Positions 26,265 to 38,700 of a stretch of 64,000 nucleotides of DNA are shown piece after piece; positions within the stretch are counted from its first letter, which is position 1; each line of letters starts with the position of its first letter. The notes under the pieces were generated by a model. That model saw only the letters and a program-made list of their open reading frames with translations. It did no database searches and was not told the DNA's origin. This DNA comes from Mactra quadrangularis (taxonomy: Eukaryota > Mollusca > Bivalvia > Venerida > Mactridae), in contig CM046304.1 of NCBI GenBank assembly GCA_025267735.1, forward strand, positions 25,857,381 to 25,921,380. The letters are read 5' to 3'. Position numbers and translations under genes: made by a program.

Positions 26265-26428
26265 GGAGAACCTTGGTGTTACCCGATAAAAATCCATGAT
26301 CCGAACTGAGATTCGAACCCACGACCTCTCGAGTCGTAAGCAGCCACTCGACATCGTCACCATAAAAGCTAGCTGGAAGGCAAAGGGAGTACAAGTGCCG
26401 TATTATACATCTGCTACGTTGGGCTAGA
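26265..26428 (-). mobile_element. tRNA-like SINE, tandem copy 1
   Basis: Minus-strand tRNA-Ser/Leu-like head (TGGTGACGATGTCGAGTGG, then box B GGTTCGAATCTC) with downstream GGATTTTTATCGGGTAACACC. It is repeated in direct orientation 161 bp further on, including non-tRNA sequence (ACAAGTGCCGTATTATACAT). Confidence 0.75.
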
Positions 26429-26675
26429 GGACCTTGGTGTAACCCGATAAAAATCCATGATCCAAACTGAGATTTGAACCCACGACCTCTCGAGTCGTAA
26501 GCAGCCACTCGACCACGTCACCACAAAAGCTAGCTTGAAGGCAGGCCTCGAAAAAACTACTCGCCCTTTCGAATTTGCGAGTAAACTTCGCCGTCGGGCG
26601 AAGCTCGCCCGCTCGAAGGCAAGGGAGCACAAGTGCCGTATTATACATCTGCTACATTGGGCTGGAGGATCTTGG
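26429..26675 (-). mobile_element. tRNA-like SINE, tandem copy 2 with nested insertion
   Basis: Second copy of the same unit, interrupted by about 67 bp at 26543-26609 that is absent from copy 1. The insert contains CTACTCGCCCTTTCGAATTTG and TCGGGCGAAGCTCGCCCG. It is bounded by the near-identical octamers TGAAGGCA and CGAAGGCA, which look like an 8-bp target duplication. Confidence 0.75.
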
Positions 26676-28066
26676 GCTTAAGCCCAAGTACAGACCATGG
26701 CTCTTAATGTTAGAAATTAGACAGTTGTCTGTGGATGACGAGAACTGGAGTCTAGCTCTGGTGCTTTCCGTGAAAATTCGTTAGGTGAACTCTCCGCCTC
26801 ATATAATCACGAATATTTAAAAGATTCATTATACTAAACAGAACCGTCTAACAACTTTAACGATGATGCTATATCTACCCCATTATTTCACTTCCTCGTG
26901 TGTACGTTGTATGATTATTTTACGACATGCTCGCATGAGGTAACGTAAGTTTGTATTACTCATAGAAAAAGATGATGTAAACGTTTTCTTATAATAATTA
27001 ATTACACTCATTATTACAATAACTTAGTTTCCTGGTATTCACATTTTTATGTAATGAAAATAATTCATAACTCTTAATGAACTCAATAAAGTATATAATT
27101 GTGTTTATTTACTACAATGCTCAAACTTCATCACCTGTTTATGTCATGTTAGTTTACATAAATTCGTATAATTCTTAGAAAATTTGATAACTTTTCTTTG
27201 AGTTGATTATCTCACTTTTGTCTAGTTTTTTGCCATTGCATGTCAGAGCAGTCTACAATGAATGACGCCCGTGATAGATGGGGGCATGATGAGGGCTCAC
27301 ATTATCGTTTAGAAAGTTCGAGAAAACTATCACTTTCTAAGTCATGCCCTGTCTAATGTAAGCGCCGGGAAATACATTAAAACAGTAGGATGATAACAGC
27401 TGCAATTTGTTAGGGGTTCTCCTGGATTATTGTTCTTGACAATAAAAAGTCTGGTATACATCTGTGAAAACTGCATATTTTATTACAATATTTTTACATG
27501 CTTGTTGCATATATCATGCATGATTACAATAACACGAGTAAATACGAAGAATTCTTTTAATCTCCCCGGGGAAGAAAGCCCAGGGCAATGACATGATAAA
27601 ATTCATTGTATGAAGCAATGCCCAGAATTTTCATTACTTCCATGTCTTCCATTACTTTTTTTCATCTTTTTGAGTGAATGCAGACGTATTTGTTTATATT
27701 GTTTTATGTTGCTTGCAAACATATTTTACTGGTTTATTTGCATTTAGAAAAAAAGGTTTAAAATCACTACACTTAAAAATGCACTTAATTTTGCTTTATT
27801 GTCCTGATTTTATCCGACTGTCTGTAAACGTGAGATGTTGTGATGTGAAATAATATGGCCATTGTCGGACGCCTCCTCATCTCAGCACAGACGGTCTTGT
27901 GTTTTGTTATGTAGATTTTTATGTTCAAAGTGTATGTGTGCGCAGTTTTTGCTTTATTGCTGAATTTTCTAAAACATACTTTCCCTGCGATTTCTCCCTT
28001 GAGTCATTCAAATTTATTTTAAATGTTTCCACATGTTTTAGAAATCAGTTTTACACAACTCTTACA
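26676..28066. other. intergenic / possible 5' region of the 28.07-kb exon
   Basis: No coding exon recognised. A non-coding first exon may lie here, because the ATG at 28072 is preceded by an acceptor-like TTTTACACAACTCTTACAG. Its donor cannot be chosen. Confidence 0.35.
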
Positions 28067-28071
28067 GAAAG

Positions 28072-28341
28072 ATGGCTGACGATGGGTATGATTTTTTTGC
28101 ACCTCAACCAAAACCACAACCTAGGGTGAAAAACACTATGTTTGATGTCGTACCCGATGCCTTTACATCCAAGACTCTGGAACTCACTGGTGACCACAGA
28201 CGAGTAAAGAAGACAGCAGTGACGGAGAATGAGCCCAGCAGTACTGTTGAAGAAACGCCTGCTTCTGACGAACCTGTGCCTGTTGAAGAAGAGATTAAAC
28301 AATATGTGGTGAGGGAAGTTGAAGCTGAGAAATGGGAGGGA
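28072..28341 (+). CDS. 5' coding exon of an unidentified gene (90 codons)
   Basis: ATG in a good context (AAAGATGGC), 90 codons open, then donor GGA|GTAAGT in phase 0. The protein start (MADDGYDFFAPQPKPQPR) is proline/lysine-rich, then contains MFDVVPDAFTSKTLELTGDHRR, then a low-complexity acidic Glu/Pro/Thr/Ser stretch ending KWEG. No known domain is recognised; it looks like a disordered N-terminal region. A polypyrimidine-AG ends 5 nt upstream of the ATG, so an untranslated exon may precede it. No continuing exon is convincing before 33.6 kb. It could be its own gene or the first of several alternative 5' exons of the long plus-strand gene. Confidence 0.68.
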
Positions 28342-28440
28342 GTAAGTATTTGATGTTGTTATGAGCATGTAGTGGTTACCACGCTATCTACGTGTGCAAG
28401 AAACATTTCCCCTTAAATTGCTACTCTCTCCTTTTGCTAG

Positions 28441-28700
28441 AATGAGCAATAGTCCAGTGGTACGAGGCGCGCTTAAGGAGCGAGAGATCCCGGATTCAAA
28501 CCCCAATAGGGTTACTTCTGATTTCCTTGAGCGAGAAATTTACCCACATCTAGTTGTTTCACTTCACCCAAGTGTGAATGGGTACTGTGAGGTACTGCCT
28601 GCCTGAAATTGATGTCAATGATCAGGTGTTATCGTACAAAACTGTAAAGTCGGAGCTGTACAGTATGCATATATGGAAGCAGACTTTTAACCGCACCTAA
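28441..28700 (+). mobile_element. tRNA-derived SINE
   Basis: tRNA-like head with a degenerate box A (CAATAGTCCAGTGG) and box B (GGATTCAAACCCC). The body carries TTCCTTGAGCGAGAAATTTACC and CACCCAAGTGTGAATGGGTAC, a core also seen near 1280 in TRDMT1 intron 2. The 3' end is approximate. It lies in the intron after the 28.07-kb exon. Confidence 0.72.
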
Positions 28701-31700
28701 ACTTTTTTAAGAACTTGGAATAAAGATATGGACGCATCCATGGTGAGTTGTGTACGCATGAAAGTTATAACAATCTGTTTTACAGTCGGTCCCATGAACG
28801 TAATTGTCCGTTAAAAAGGTAATGGAGGTCTTTCTATCCGATTACAAATGTTAAACTTAACTAAGTCAAATAGTATTGTTATGATGACCTCAGTGTGCTA
28901 AACAAAGCATCTCAAAGCATTTATGCGAATGAAAAGAAATCCTCTGTCCTTTCGGATGCACAAGCCAGAGAAAAGTAAGTTGTTTTAGATGTTTTTTTTA
29001 TTGGTTTTATTCCTAAAGTTAATTTGATTTGGTACATACATAAAGGTTTTAGCGTTTGATTTCCTCCTGTGATTGTCCAACAAAATAAAGAAATTCTTCC
29101 TTGTATCATCAAATCTTGCCATTTTATTTTGAGTATGAACTATATATAAACATTTGATGATTAAATTGTTTTTGAAGTCGGTCTATGTCACAGTTTATTG
29201 TCAGCTGGTACATTATGGTAAAAGGAAATGAGTGACAAATCCTAGCATGTCCTTGTGTTCCAACTGGTGGTGGCTTCTCTCTTATTTTTACATTGCCAAA
29301 TAAGATTCTGCCAAGTAATGTCACGTGTATGGTAATGTCAAGTCAAAATAAAATATTTTATTGGCACAATCATTGTTCAATGCCAAGAAACGAAACATTA
29401 AGCGGTATTTTCAGAGTTTTATCATACAGTTTGTACATGTACATGTATATACTATTGGTAATATATAGAGAAAAGCATATATACACATTGTACAATAACT
29501 TAAATAGATACAATAGGAACAATACTTGTAAATGTAAACATTATATAAGGTTTCGAGTATATATATACCCTGATTAGAATCTGGTGCATTATTTAGTGAC
29601 AGTTATATGTTTCAAGTGTTTATTGTATTTATTTCATCGAGTCATACTGTCTGAATAACTACTAAGTTTTGCTTCACATATGGAGGAAAGCACCGGAATT
29701 GTCGACAAAATTTTAGAAATATTTATAAATGTATGTGTCACTGTCGTATATAGGCAAACTTTCGCCTGTTCCCTTGTAACTGCTGTGGACAACCCTCAAT
29801 ATATTAGGTGTAGGAACCTGCATACACAAACTACATAATTTGTATAACAAAAGAAGAATATTCCAAAATTTAAAGAAGTCACGTGACCCCCAAGAAGTTT
29901 TTAATGTTCCTCTATAAGATACAATGCATCGTACTGTATTCTAATGAAAGGTTTGTTCAGTGTATTTCTGATGAGTTCTTACTTCCGTCAATACAGAAAT
30001 TTTTCACGAAATTTTTTTTTAAATATTGATTTTGTGAAATTTGTCTGAGAACATTTATGACAAGACATAATGTCTTTATACCTCAACTTGCTGTATTATT
30101 TTGTTTGAACAGCTGTAGAAAGCTTGACAATGTGCAGGGTGCACGTGTACAATCACAAAACATCATTGGACATTATTGTTGCGACTATTTACTTTGTTAT
30201 TATCGAATCTCGTCTTCAAATGTCGAAAAAAAATGCCGACTGGCATATTGCAGACATTACGCAACATAATGTCCATTTATGAAATATATTCGACTATTAT
30301 CAGAAAATTTGTAGAGATATTAACGAACTGTGTATTGGGGGTCAATAATGGCTCCCATGAGTTTGTCTTGCCAACTTGTTCATCTACGTCGGCTAGACGT
30401 TTGTATGTATGACTATAAATCTGCATTGTTTGAATGATAGACATTTTATTAGTACATCTATGGTTTGAACAATTTGGCGCCAGGCATGAATCAATAAATC
30501 CAGTTGTTTCATTCCTGAGAAGCAATTTGTTTACATTTGGAAATGCTGCAATCTGATGAATATCTGCGTTCTTTATGAATTGCAATAAAATATTACATTA
30601 TAAATGTGTTCGATTCTTTTTTCTTTTTTACAGACGATGTTGGTTCAATATTTACACAATTTAATAAATAATCGGTGGAAATATGCCAACGTTTTTTTTC
30701 TTATTTCTGTTGTTTCGTAGCTTTGGTTCTCGACTTATTAGAAGAAATATACAAATACCCATCTATGTAATATTTATTCATTGGTTTTATGCTTGTATGT
30801 GTAGAATCTACTCTTTTTATAGAAAATCTAAGAAACTATGGAGCAAATTAACTGGGCCAACTCATTAAAAATATGTTTGGCATTTCATTGATGTTATCGG
30901 CAGAGTTATGTTCGGTGTTACTGTTTTGCTTGGATTTTTATGAACACCAACAATCTAACCATGTCGTACAGAGTATTAGAGGTCATTCTAACAAATACTT
31001 GTCCTCCTAAATACTTAAAAAGATCTCTCGTAAAAAAGTGATGCTATTATTTATTATGTAATGTACGAGCGGAATCAGTTTTTCCCTGAGGAGATCTAAC
31101 CAACCATTTTTTCAAGAGATGCCTTGACATCCAAAAGACAAGTATGAGTTCTAGTTCTGGTTGGTTGTTTTCTTTATTTTTCAATAAAGATTTCAGGAGA
31201 TGTGCGTTCACCCTTGCCAAACCATACTGAATCCGCGGTTGTTAGAATTGTTGATACTCTTGTCTGGGTTTTTACGAGCAACAAAGAAAGAAGATTCACT
31301 CATTTGCAATTAAAATGGTATGATAACCTTCTTACCTCCCTTTAAACATACACTTCTAGTTTCTATGGAAACACGCATTTTCTCATGAAGTTTAGTAATA
31401 AAAAGTATAGTATAAAATTGTTTTGAAATGGAATCTTTTGTTTTTGTTTTCCTCTGTAAATGTAAGTAATTTACCCGAACTTAAAACCATGGAGATTATC
31501 GGATACGCCATCACGTGATCAGGGCATCCTTAAAAATAAATTGCTTTTCAGGCACGTTTTGGTTTCACTTCAAAAAGCATTTGATTTCTATTGTGAACTT
31601 TTATAGCCTAGTTGTAATTATTATTGCAGGCGTTATGTGACACTGGGTTACGTAAATTATTAACAATTGCATTACCAAATCAACCACGATGTTTAATTTA

Positions 31701-33009
31701 TTATGAAGCAAGATCACTGCTACCCACCAGCTGTCATGTTTTCAAATAAGTATACCATGGGCGCACATTTTCTGCGACTTGTTGGTAATAATGGTGATAC
31801 CGATTTTAATTATTTATTAGCTCAGGGATCAAACATTTGGAAAGGTGTGTTATAGATATGTATGTGTACATGCGTGTGTTTGATTTATTCTGGTCTAGTT
31901 ATTATGAAACGTCATGTCAATGACATCATGAATTCTGATAAAGCTATTTTTAAATTACATTTTTGTATCAAACTGAATAGATTTACATACCCTGACTCGA
32001 CAACCTCTTTTCAACCTAAAAACAAACAATAAAAAACTTTTTGAAACGTTGTTTACAAAACATTGCTAAATGTTTCCCGTCGACTTAGGTGGCCTTCTGT
32101 CGTGATTTTAATTCTGAAATCATCTGATCTTTTAAATTGCCAATATTAAGCTTCTTTATTGGTTATTAATTTAAATTTTACACCAACTAAACTTCAATCA
32201 GGTGATAAGTTGCTAACATCTTATATAGAAATGAAGCTTGGCGTTTTTTATTTCAAAGCCCTTTGGCTTGTTTAAGTGTTTGAAAAGTCACAAAGTGAAT
32301 GCTACAATCAATTTTATGTGTCATAAAAATAAGATAAAAAGAGTATAATTTTAGCAACACCCTTGTTGGATGACACACTTGTTTGGCTCGTAAGGAAGTT
32401 TGTTTTACTACTAATTTGTTTAACAGATGCGCTTAACTCACATTTCTTAGCAATTGTAATATTTTCCCTGCATGTATTTCACTCTTCTCGATTCTAGGCG
32501 CGCATTTTGCACGTGGAGTAGGAAATACTCTAGTAGGTCTACATAACTCGTGGAGTATTGTTGCATATATCTACATTACTTGCACACATATGTTATCCAT
32601 CTGGTAGGGCATTGGTTAACATTCCAGGATAAATGTAATTATATGAGTGTTAATCTCCCCAGAAAACTACATTCCTTCAAGAAAACGAAATTGATTTTAT
32701 CCCCGTTTTTGAATTCCTTGATTCTTTTTTGTTTCGTACATGTATGACACGACATTTAGTGCTCATAAAATGACATGTCGGTGGTTTTGTTACAGTTATG
32801 TTGTTACTATAGACACTTTATTATGTAACTTGTTATTTTGTCTCATTTAAAAAAATGTATGATAGCTCTATTGAAGTTTTGTTAAAAATTGTTTTCAACC
32901 GTGGAAATATGTTGCAATCTTTATGATTATGAATGAGTTTCATATGCTATATTTTCGTTTCTTTATTTTTAGATAAGAGGCTGTACGTTAGTTCTATCTA
33001 TTTATTTTT
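28701..33009 (+). other. non-coding DNA between the 28.07-kb exon and the CpG-rich promoter
   Basis: No established gene. Two weak exon-like frames: one ends at a good AAAA|GTAAGT donor at about 28975 (frame ...LNKASQSIYANEKKSS...) and one lies at about 31196-31320 after an ATTTCAG. Neither has a complete, phase-compatible pair of splice sites with its neighbours. One end of the hairpin MITE seen at 22.26 kb lies near 29790. Confidence 0.35.
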
Positions 33010-33646
33010 ATAACTTGTGGAGTGTTTCATTTACTCGAGAACGTGCGCTTTTGAAATACGCATGTTGTATACTTCTAAAGACCATGTGCACATTCCGTAC
33101 CCCGTATGTATTCGTTAGCGTTTTTTACCGCATTCACACCAATTGACTTCCGGCTGCGTTATATTTATGCTTTTACCAGGGCGAAAAGTAAATCAATAAT
33201 CCAATGTTCCTGAGAAAAAAGCGAGCTCATTGCATTTGTCATCCGTACATACCACTGTGTATTTTTCTGAGGATTTAACGTTTTCATAGTGATTGTATGG
33301 ATTTTATCTGAAAACGTGGTATTTCCTTCATATTTTCACTCAACGTTCTACCTCGACCGGTGTTAGCGTTCAAAATCGCTCTTTGCCGGCTAGTCTTGGC
33401 TAAATTCTCGATACGAACCGAAAATACGGCTTGAAACGTCGATGCTATTAGCATATTAAGCAGATTCATTGATCCTAAGCAGCAGATATTGATAAAAATT
33501 GAGAATCATTGTGTTGGATATTGATACAGAGTTGAGGTGGCGTGACTTGAGTTTCGTGTAGTTAGGAATAATAAATTTAACATTATCATTTTCTATTGTA
33601 ATTTATGCCATTCGTCATTATTGGATTAAACTGACCTACTTCTGAG
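33010..33646 (+). promoter_or_regulatory. CpG-rich promoter block before a short first coding exon
   Basis: By hand count 33001-33480 has 28 CpG in 480 bp, while 46021-46500 downstream has 2. The CpG-rich block ends just before the exon at 33647, and CpG stays depleted for the next 29 kb. This is the pattern of an unmethylated promoter followed by a germline-methylated gene body in molluscs. The start site cannot be placed exactly. Confidence 0.6.
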
Positions 33647-33691
33647 ATGGCAAGCAGAACTCCAGTAAAAAAAGTGCCTATTCACTTGCAG
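33647..33691 (+). CDS. short first coding exon (15 codons) of a long plus-strand gene
   Basis: ATG with purine at -3 and G at +4 (GAGATGG), 15 codons (MASRTPVKKVPIHLQ), then a perfect consensus donor CAG|GTAAGT in phase 0. It lies directly downstream of the CpG-rich block and at the start of the CpG-depleted, T-rich stretch. The peptide is too short to identify the gene. The next exon is not visible in the remaining 30 kb unless it lies beyond the window. Confidence 0.6.
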
Positions 33692-35657
33692 GTAAGTTTA
33701 GTTAGGATGCTGAGCGTATTATATTGTATATTATTTTAAGGTCTATTTCAGATTTTTATGTTGTTAAATACTTTAATTTCATGAAAAAATAGTTTGTTTC
33801 CTTTTTGATTTTGTCTTGAATGACCCATCTTGCTGTTCTGGAACATAATTTAATTAATCGCCCAAATGTCATAGCTTGCAATATATCTGCCAAATTGAAT
33901 TTTGTTTCTTCTTTTTTGAAGTGTTCAACATAATGCCCTGTAGGCATCATGTTAGTTTTTGCTTGGAGGTAGTTTACACACTAATGTATATTATGCATCT
34001 GTTCAACCAATTATTGAGTAACGTTGGAATGTTTCACACCATCATTGTCAATAAGAAGTTATTTGTTTTTCATCACAAATGTGTTACTGATGTCTGAGTA
34101 ATTGCATTATGTTGATGTATTGAGTCAAATAGAGTAGATTGAGCGGGTGGCAGCATAAGATTAGACCATGAATTACATGTAGATTTGTACATCATCACTT
34201 GTCAATGCCAAGGCATTTCTCAGAAGATTGGCGGTATCCATTATTCCATTATTCCATACATTAGCAGTCCAAATTTTAACCTAGGCATGCACCTTAGTGT
34301 AGCTACATCACTGATTGTACTAGCCATGGCTGTGAAGAAATCACTTTACCACAGAATACTTATTGACATGCCTCCATTAGTGTATTGAGACTACATATTG
34401 AAGTATAAAGCAATGTACCTAGGCATTGTGTACTTTATCTGAATGACACATCAAGTTTCAGGAATATGCTGTTGTTAGAACTATAACAGGTTTATCAAGT
34501 GCATAATAAACCACTGAATTTCTCTGATTCATTTACCTGTTTACTTATTAAGTTATTGTGCATGTAATTTTCAATTACCAAGCATATATGAGCTGATACT
34601 TGGATCTACAGTCTAACCACACAATACAGCCATCTATGTTACCTAGTGTAATGTATCTACAAAAGCTTTGCTTGTTCCATCAAATAGCTTCTCTATAATC
34701 TAAACTGTATCAATCCTTTTATGTCATTGTGTATAAATCTGTTAATCATATGATGTACTTCATTTTCCCTTTCTTAGTGAATGTGAACAAGTACTTTCAG
34801 ATCAGTCTCTGGGTGTAACTGGCATTTATGATCTATATCAAATGCATATCATATTATTATCTTGAATGAGACAAAAATGATTAAAAACTACATGATAATA
34901 TCACATCATATAGATGATATCATAAATCAGATTCTTTACAGTATTCAACCATGAACCATTATTAAAGAATTTTAGTGTGTCAATGATAGTTTTAAATTAG
35001 ACCTTCATAATCAGTGAAGGTTGACTGTACACTGTACATACTACAACTATGAATACATGTGTATAAGTGTCAATGTTATGAAGTTGTCTAGTGTTCATGT
35101 AAAGTCATACTGCCAGTGGCAAATATAAACATAAACTGAGTTTTCAGGGTTGAATCACTGTACACTTACATACCTCAACTTATGTACAAACTTGAATTAC
35201 TTGATTAATTATATGAGTATGTACATAATTAATGTAGGTATCATAATTTGACTAATTTCACTGAGAAAACTGTGTGCTCACCATCAAATGTTAGCTTTAG
35301 CACATCATGTGAATTATTAAGTACTCTCTGCAAGAATCCTAATCAAGTTGAAGCTTCACTTGTCTGCTTTGTCTGATTTTTTGCTTTCCAAAAGTGTAAA
35401 TAATTGATAATCGTGCATTATCTTGTTCTCAGAAATTTCACTGTTGTGCTTTGAGACTGAATGTTTTGTAATTAGAGTAAGAGTTTCTGTATTGAAGAGT
35501 CATGTTTTGTCAATAAAAAATGCAGAAATGCATGCCTTAGTTTTCATACCTGACTTTAATTATTCAGTTTGACTTAATGACAATACACAGATCTCTTACT
35601 GAAGTGCTGTGCAGTTACTTTATAGAATAGATAGAAGGCACAGCTATAAATTTATAA

Positions 35658-35796
35658 CAGTGAAACCTCTATATAACTGTCAGTAGTAGAGCAATATTTA
35701 ACTGGCTGTTATGAAGAGGTGACTTTTGCAGAGTGTCTCAGTTCCATTGGAAAGATCGCTTTTGTTGATAAGTGGCTGTTCCTTGAGGTTTGAATG
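35658..35796. mobile_element. degenerate pogo-like MITE
   Basis: The left end CAGTGAAACCTCTATATAAC and the inner CATTGGAAAGATCGC resemble the better copy at 60.56 kb (TTCATTGGAAAAAGTGAC). The right end GAGGTTTGAATG is a decayed form of GAGGTTTCACTG. The flanking TA is not preserved. Confidence 0.55.
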
Positions 35797-38700
35797 TTTT
35801 GAGGTCTGTGAAGACTTCAAATATTTAGTCTGACAGTCAGACACTATCTGGCTTTCATTCTTTTCATGGTTACTTAGTTAACTATTTATAACATTTAAGT
35901 TTGTAAGTTGGTTTTTTTGGTTCAATTTAAAGTAAAACTTCGTTAATGTGTTTACAGACGAGGCTTTTATCATTCCTGTAGTAAACTTTAATTAGGCACC
36001 TTTCAGTATATTTTACCATAAAAGGTCTCAATGACATTATCTATAAAATTGTTTACAAATTTTACAGTTCTTTGTTATAAATAGTTATCTTATCTTAAAA
36101 ATCTTTGTATTATTGTACTCGGTCATTATACACTTTTTACACACTGTTAAGTTTTTTATTTGAGCACAATGATAAAAGAATATTTATTATGTATACTTTT
36201 TTATATAAAGGTTTTCCTTTAAGGTTCAAAACTATGTTAATGGTCAGTTAAAAGAGTAAAAGGAGTGTGACTGTTGTTATGGGCCGTTTTGAAAATCTGT
36301 CATAATGCTTTTTACTTTGAAAATATTATTTTAACCTCCTTTATACATAAATTTATTATGTAGGTTGTATAACCATCTCTTTACATATTAGGTTTTCTAT
36401 AATGATAATTTTATGCACTGATATTCTCTTCAAATGAATCTAGTTTTCTTGGATATCTTTAACTTTAAAGGGCCTTATTCTGTTGCTGTAAGTTATTCTG
36501 CATATAGGCCCACATGCCATGGAAGATAGGATTTATCCAAATGTGTAGCCTTTTAAGATAAAGTCCTTATTGTTATTATTATTATTCTTTCTTGTTCTGT
36601 TCTTCAACCTCCAGTCAACAGCAGCATAAAATTAATGCTTAACCTGAAAAAGTAATGAGTCATAATGCCATTCCAAATTCAAATGAACCCCCTTAGTCAG
36701 GAGTTGATAAAAATAGAGTTCTGTTCATAACTTAGATAATGAGTCTCACAGTGACTCTGTGGTCCCAAGAAGCAGAACACATTTGTTAAGCTTCTGATAA
36801 AAATCATATTTTAAAGTTAAAACTAGAGTTGGCCTATATGCTAGTCAGAGGTACGGTATTTCTTTAATCTACATATAGCTTAATGAGTAACATTAAACTG
36901 TAGGAGACCTGTTTTATACACAGATGTGTATAATGTTATGTTTAAATGCTATCTTATTTCCTACTTATGTTATTCAAGTATTCTTAAGATTTTCACTGAA
37001 TCTCTGATAAAAATGTGACAAGGAAAAATGTTACCAATGATCCTATCTTTATACTTCTTGCATCAAGTTATCCCACGTTCTGTACTATTAGTGAATAGTA
37101 TTCACTGGGTGTATTACATGAGGAAATTTAAGATCAGAAACTTTCTTGAGTCTAATTTTAAAATCCAAATTTTGATAGAATCAAGATTTATTTAATACAT
37201 TTCTCATGTTTTGGCACCTGTCTAGCACCTGAAAGCTGGTAGAGGGTTGAACTTTATTTTGTTAGCTTGTCATAGCACCTGGTTGAAAATTGTTTTCTGC
37301 TTCCTTACATGTTACATTCAATTATAGTGATGACTAGTTTGTCATTTTCTAATTATTTTAGCTTTCAATAATAATGGCTTGACTATTTGCACTTTAATAA
37401 AATTAATTAGACTTATTTTTATGCTCCACTTTATTTCTACTACAGTTGTCTTGATCTGAAGCCTGAAAGTGCTTGATCAATATGGGTCATCTTCACTTCA
37501 CCTTTTGTTCAGTCATGCAGTGACATCACTTAATTAACTTTAAGCTATAAAAAACCAAAATGCCTTCAGATTTATACCCTGAATGTCGGCCTCTAATGTA
37601 ATGGATAAAAACAATTTCGATGTTCTGTGATTTCTGGCAAGCCTCGAGCAAGTCTTTTGGCCACTAATAGCCAGACGAAAGCTCTGATTTGGTTGCTTAA
37701 TTTATCATGTTATCCAAAAGCCAATGCAAGGCAATCAGATAGTTAAGGCCAGTTTAGCATTAGCCTACACTCTACAGTCATTGCAATTGCATATTTATTA
37801 TGTTTTATTGTAATGGGCAAAATTATCAACTGGCCCTATCTTTAAATATATAAAATGAGTAATTTTCAGTGGTCCTGGGCTTTAGATTAGTGAGTTAATT
37901 TAATTTGATGACTGGCCTATATTATAATAATCTAGTTTTAATGAGACTTTGCCTTAACCTGATTAGTGGCATATTTCTGCATTTGTAACCTTGAGCTTAA
38001 TTAACCTCTGTAGTATTCTTCACCTATTACAAATGATTCAATATATTCATTCATATTGTCAATAAGTCTATATTGCTGATATTTGTATTCTTTATAAATA
38101 CAAACCACATTGTAAGTTTGACTCGACAAATATTGGCAACATGTCAAACAGAAGGAATGAATAGTAAAGCCAGATAAAATCAGTGTTTCAAATTCTGTAA
38201 ATATTTGCTTTCAAAGATATAAAAACTTCATATCCCTGCAGGATTATGTCTTCATAGAAGATAGTAGAAGTCATAAATTATAAATGTAAACTATGAGATT
38301 TGAAAGATGGTAGGGGTTGAAATAGTTGAGCCGGTCAAATGACAATATTGACTTATGGATTTATTGTACTTTTGATGTGTCCTATATAGTACTTTACTAC
38401 CACCCAGTACTACAGTGTCAACATGAATTTAATTAAGTTAGGACTTGCTTAGGCAGTAGATTCAACATTGCATTAAAATTTAAATATTGGTTAGGTAATA
38501 CAAAGTATTCTGGTCTTGTTTGGGTATTGCTGAATTGTGTGTTTCACAAGTTTTCAGTCAAAGGATGTCTGACACCGCTGTTTGTTTAATTAATTGATAC
38601 AACTCCATTTGATATTGACAGTAGTTCACCAGTAGGTTCCTATTTAATATTACTATTACATAGGTCTGGATACATAAAAAACATCCAGTAAACAGCCTAT

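Noticed and set aside
26152..26648. Protein-coding frames on the minus strand (118, 72 and 74 codons)
   Set aside because: They are translations of the tandem tRNA-SINE copies; the box B region reads as a repeated VVGSNLS peptide in each copy.
31196..31330. A terminal coding exon after ATTTCAG
   Set aside because: Two frames are open for 36-49 codons, but neither has a recognisable product or a proven donor partner; open frames of this length are expected by chance.
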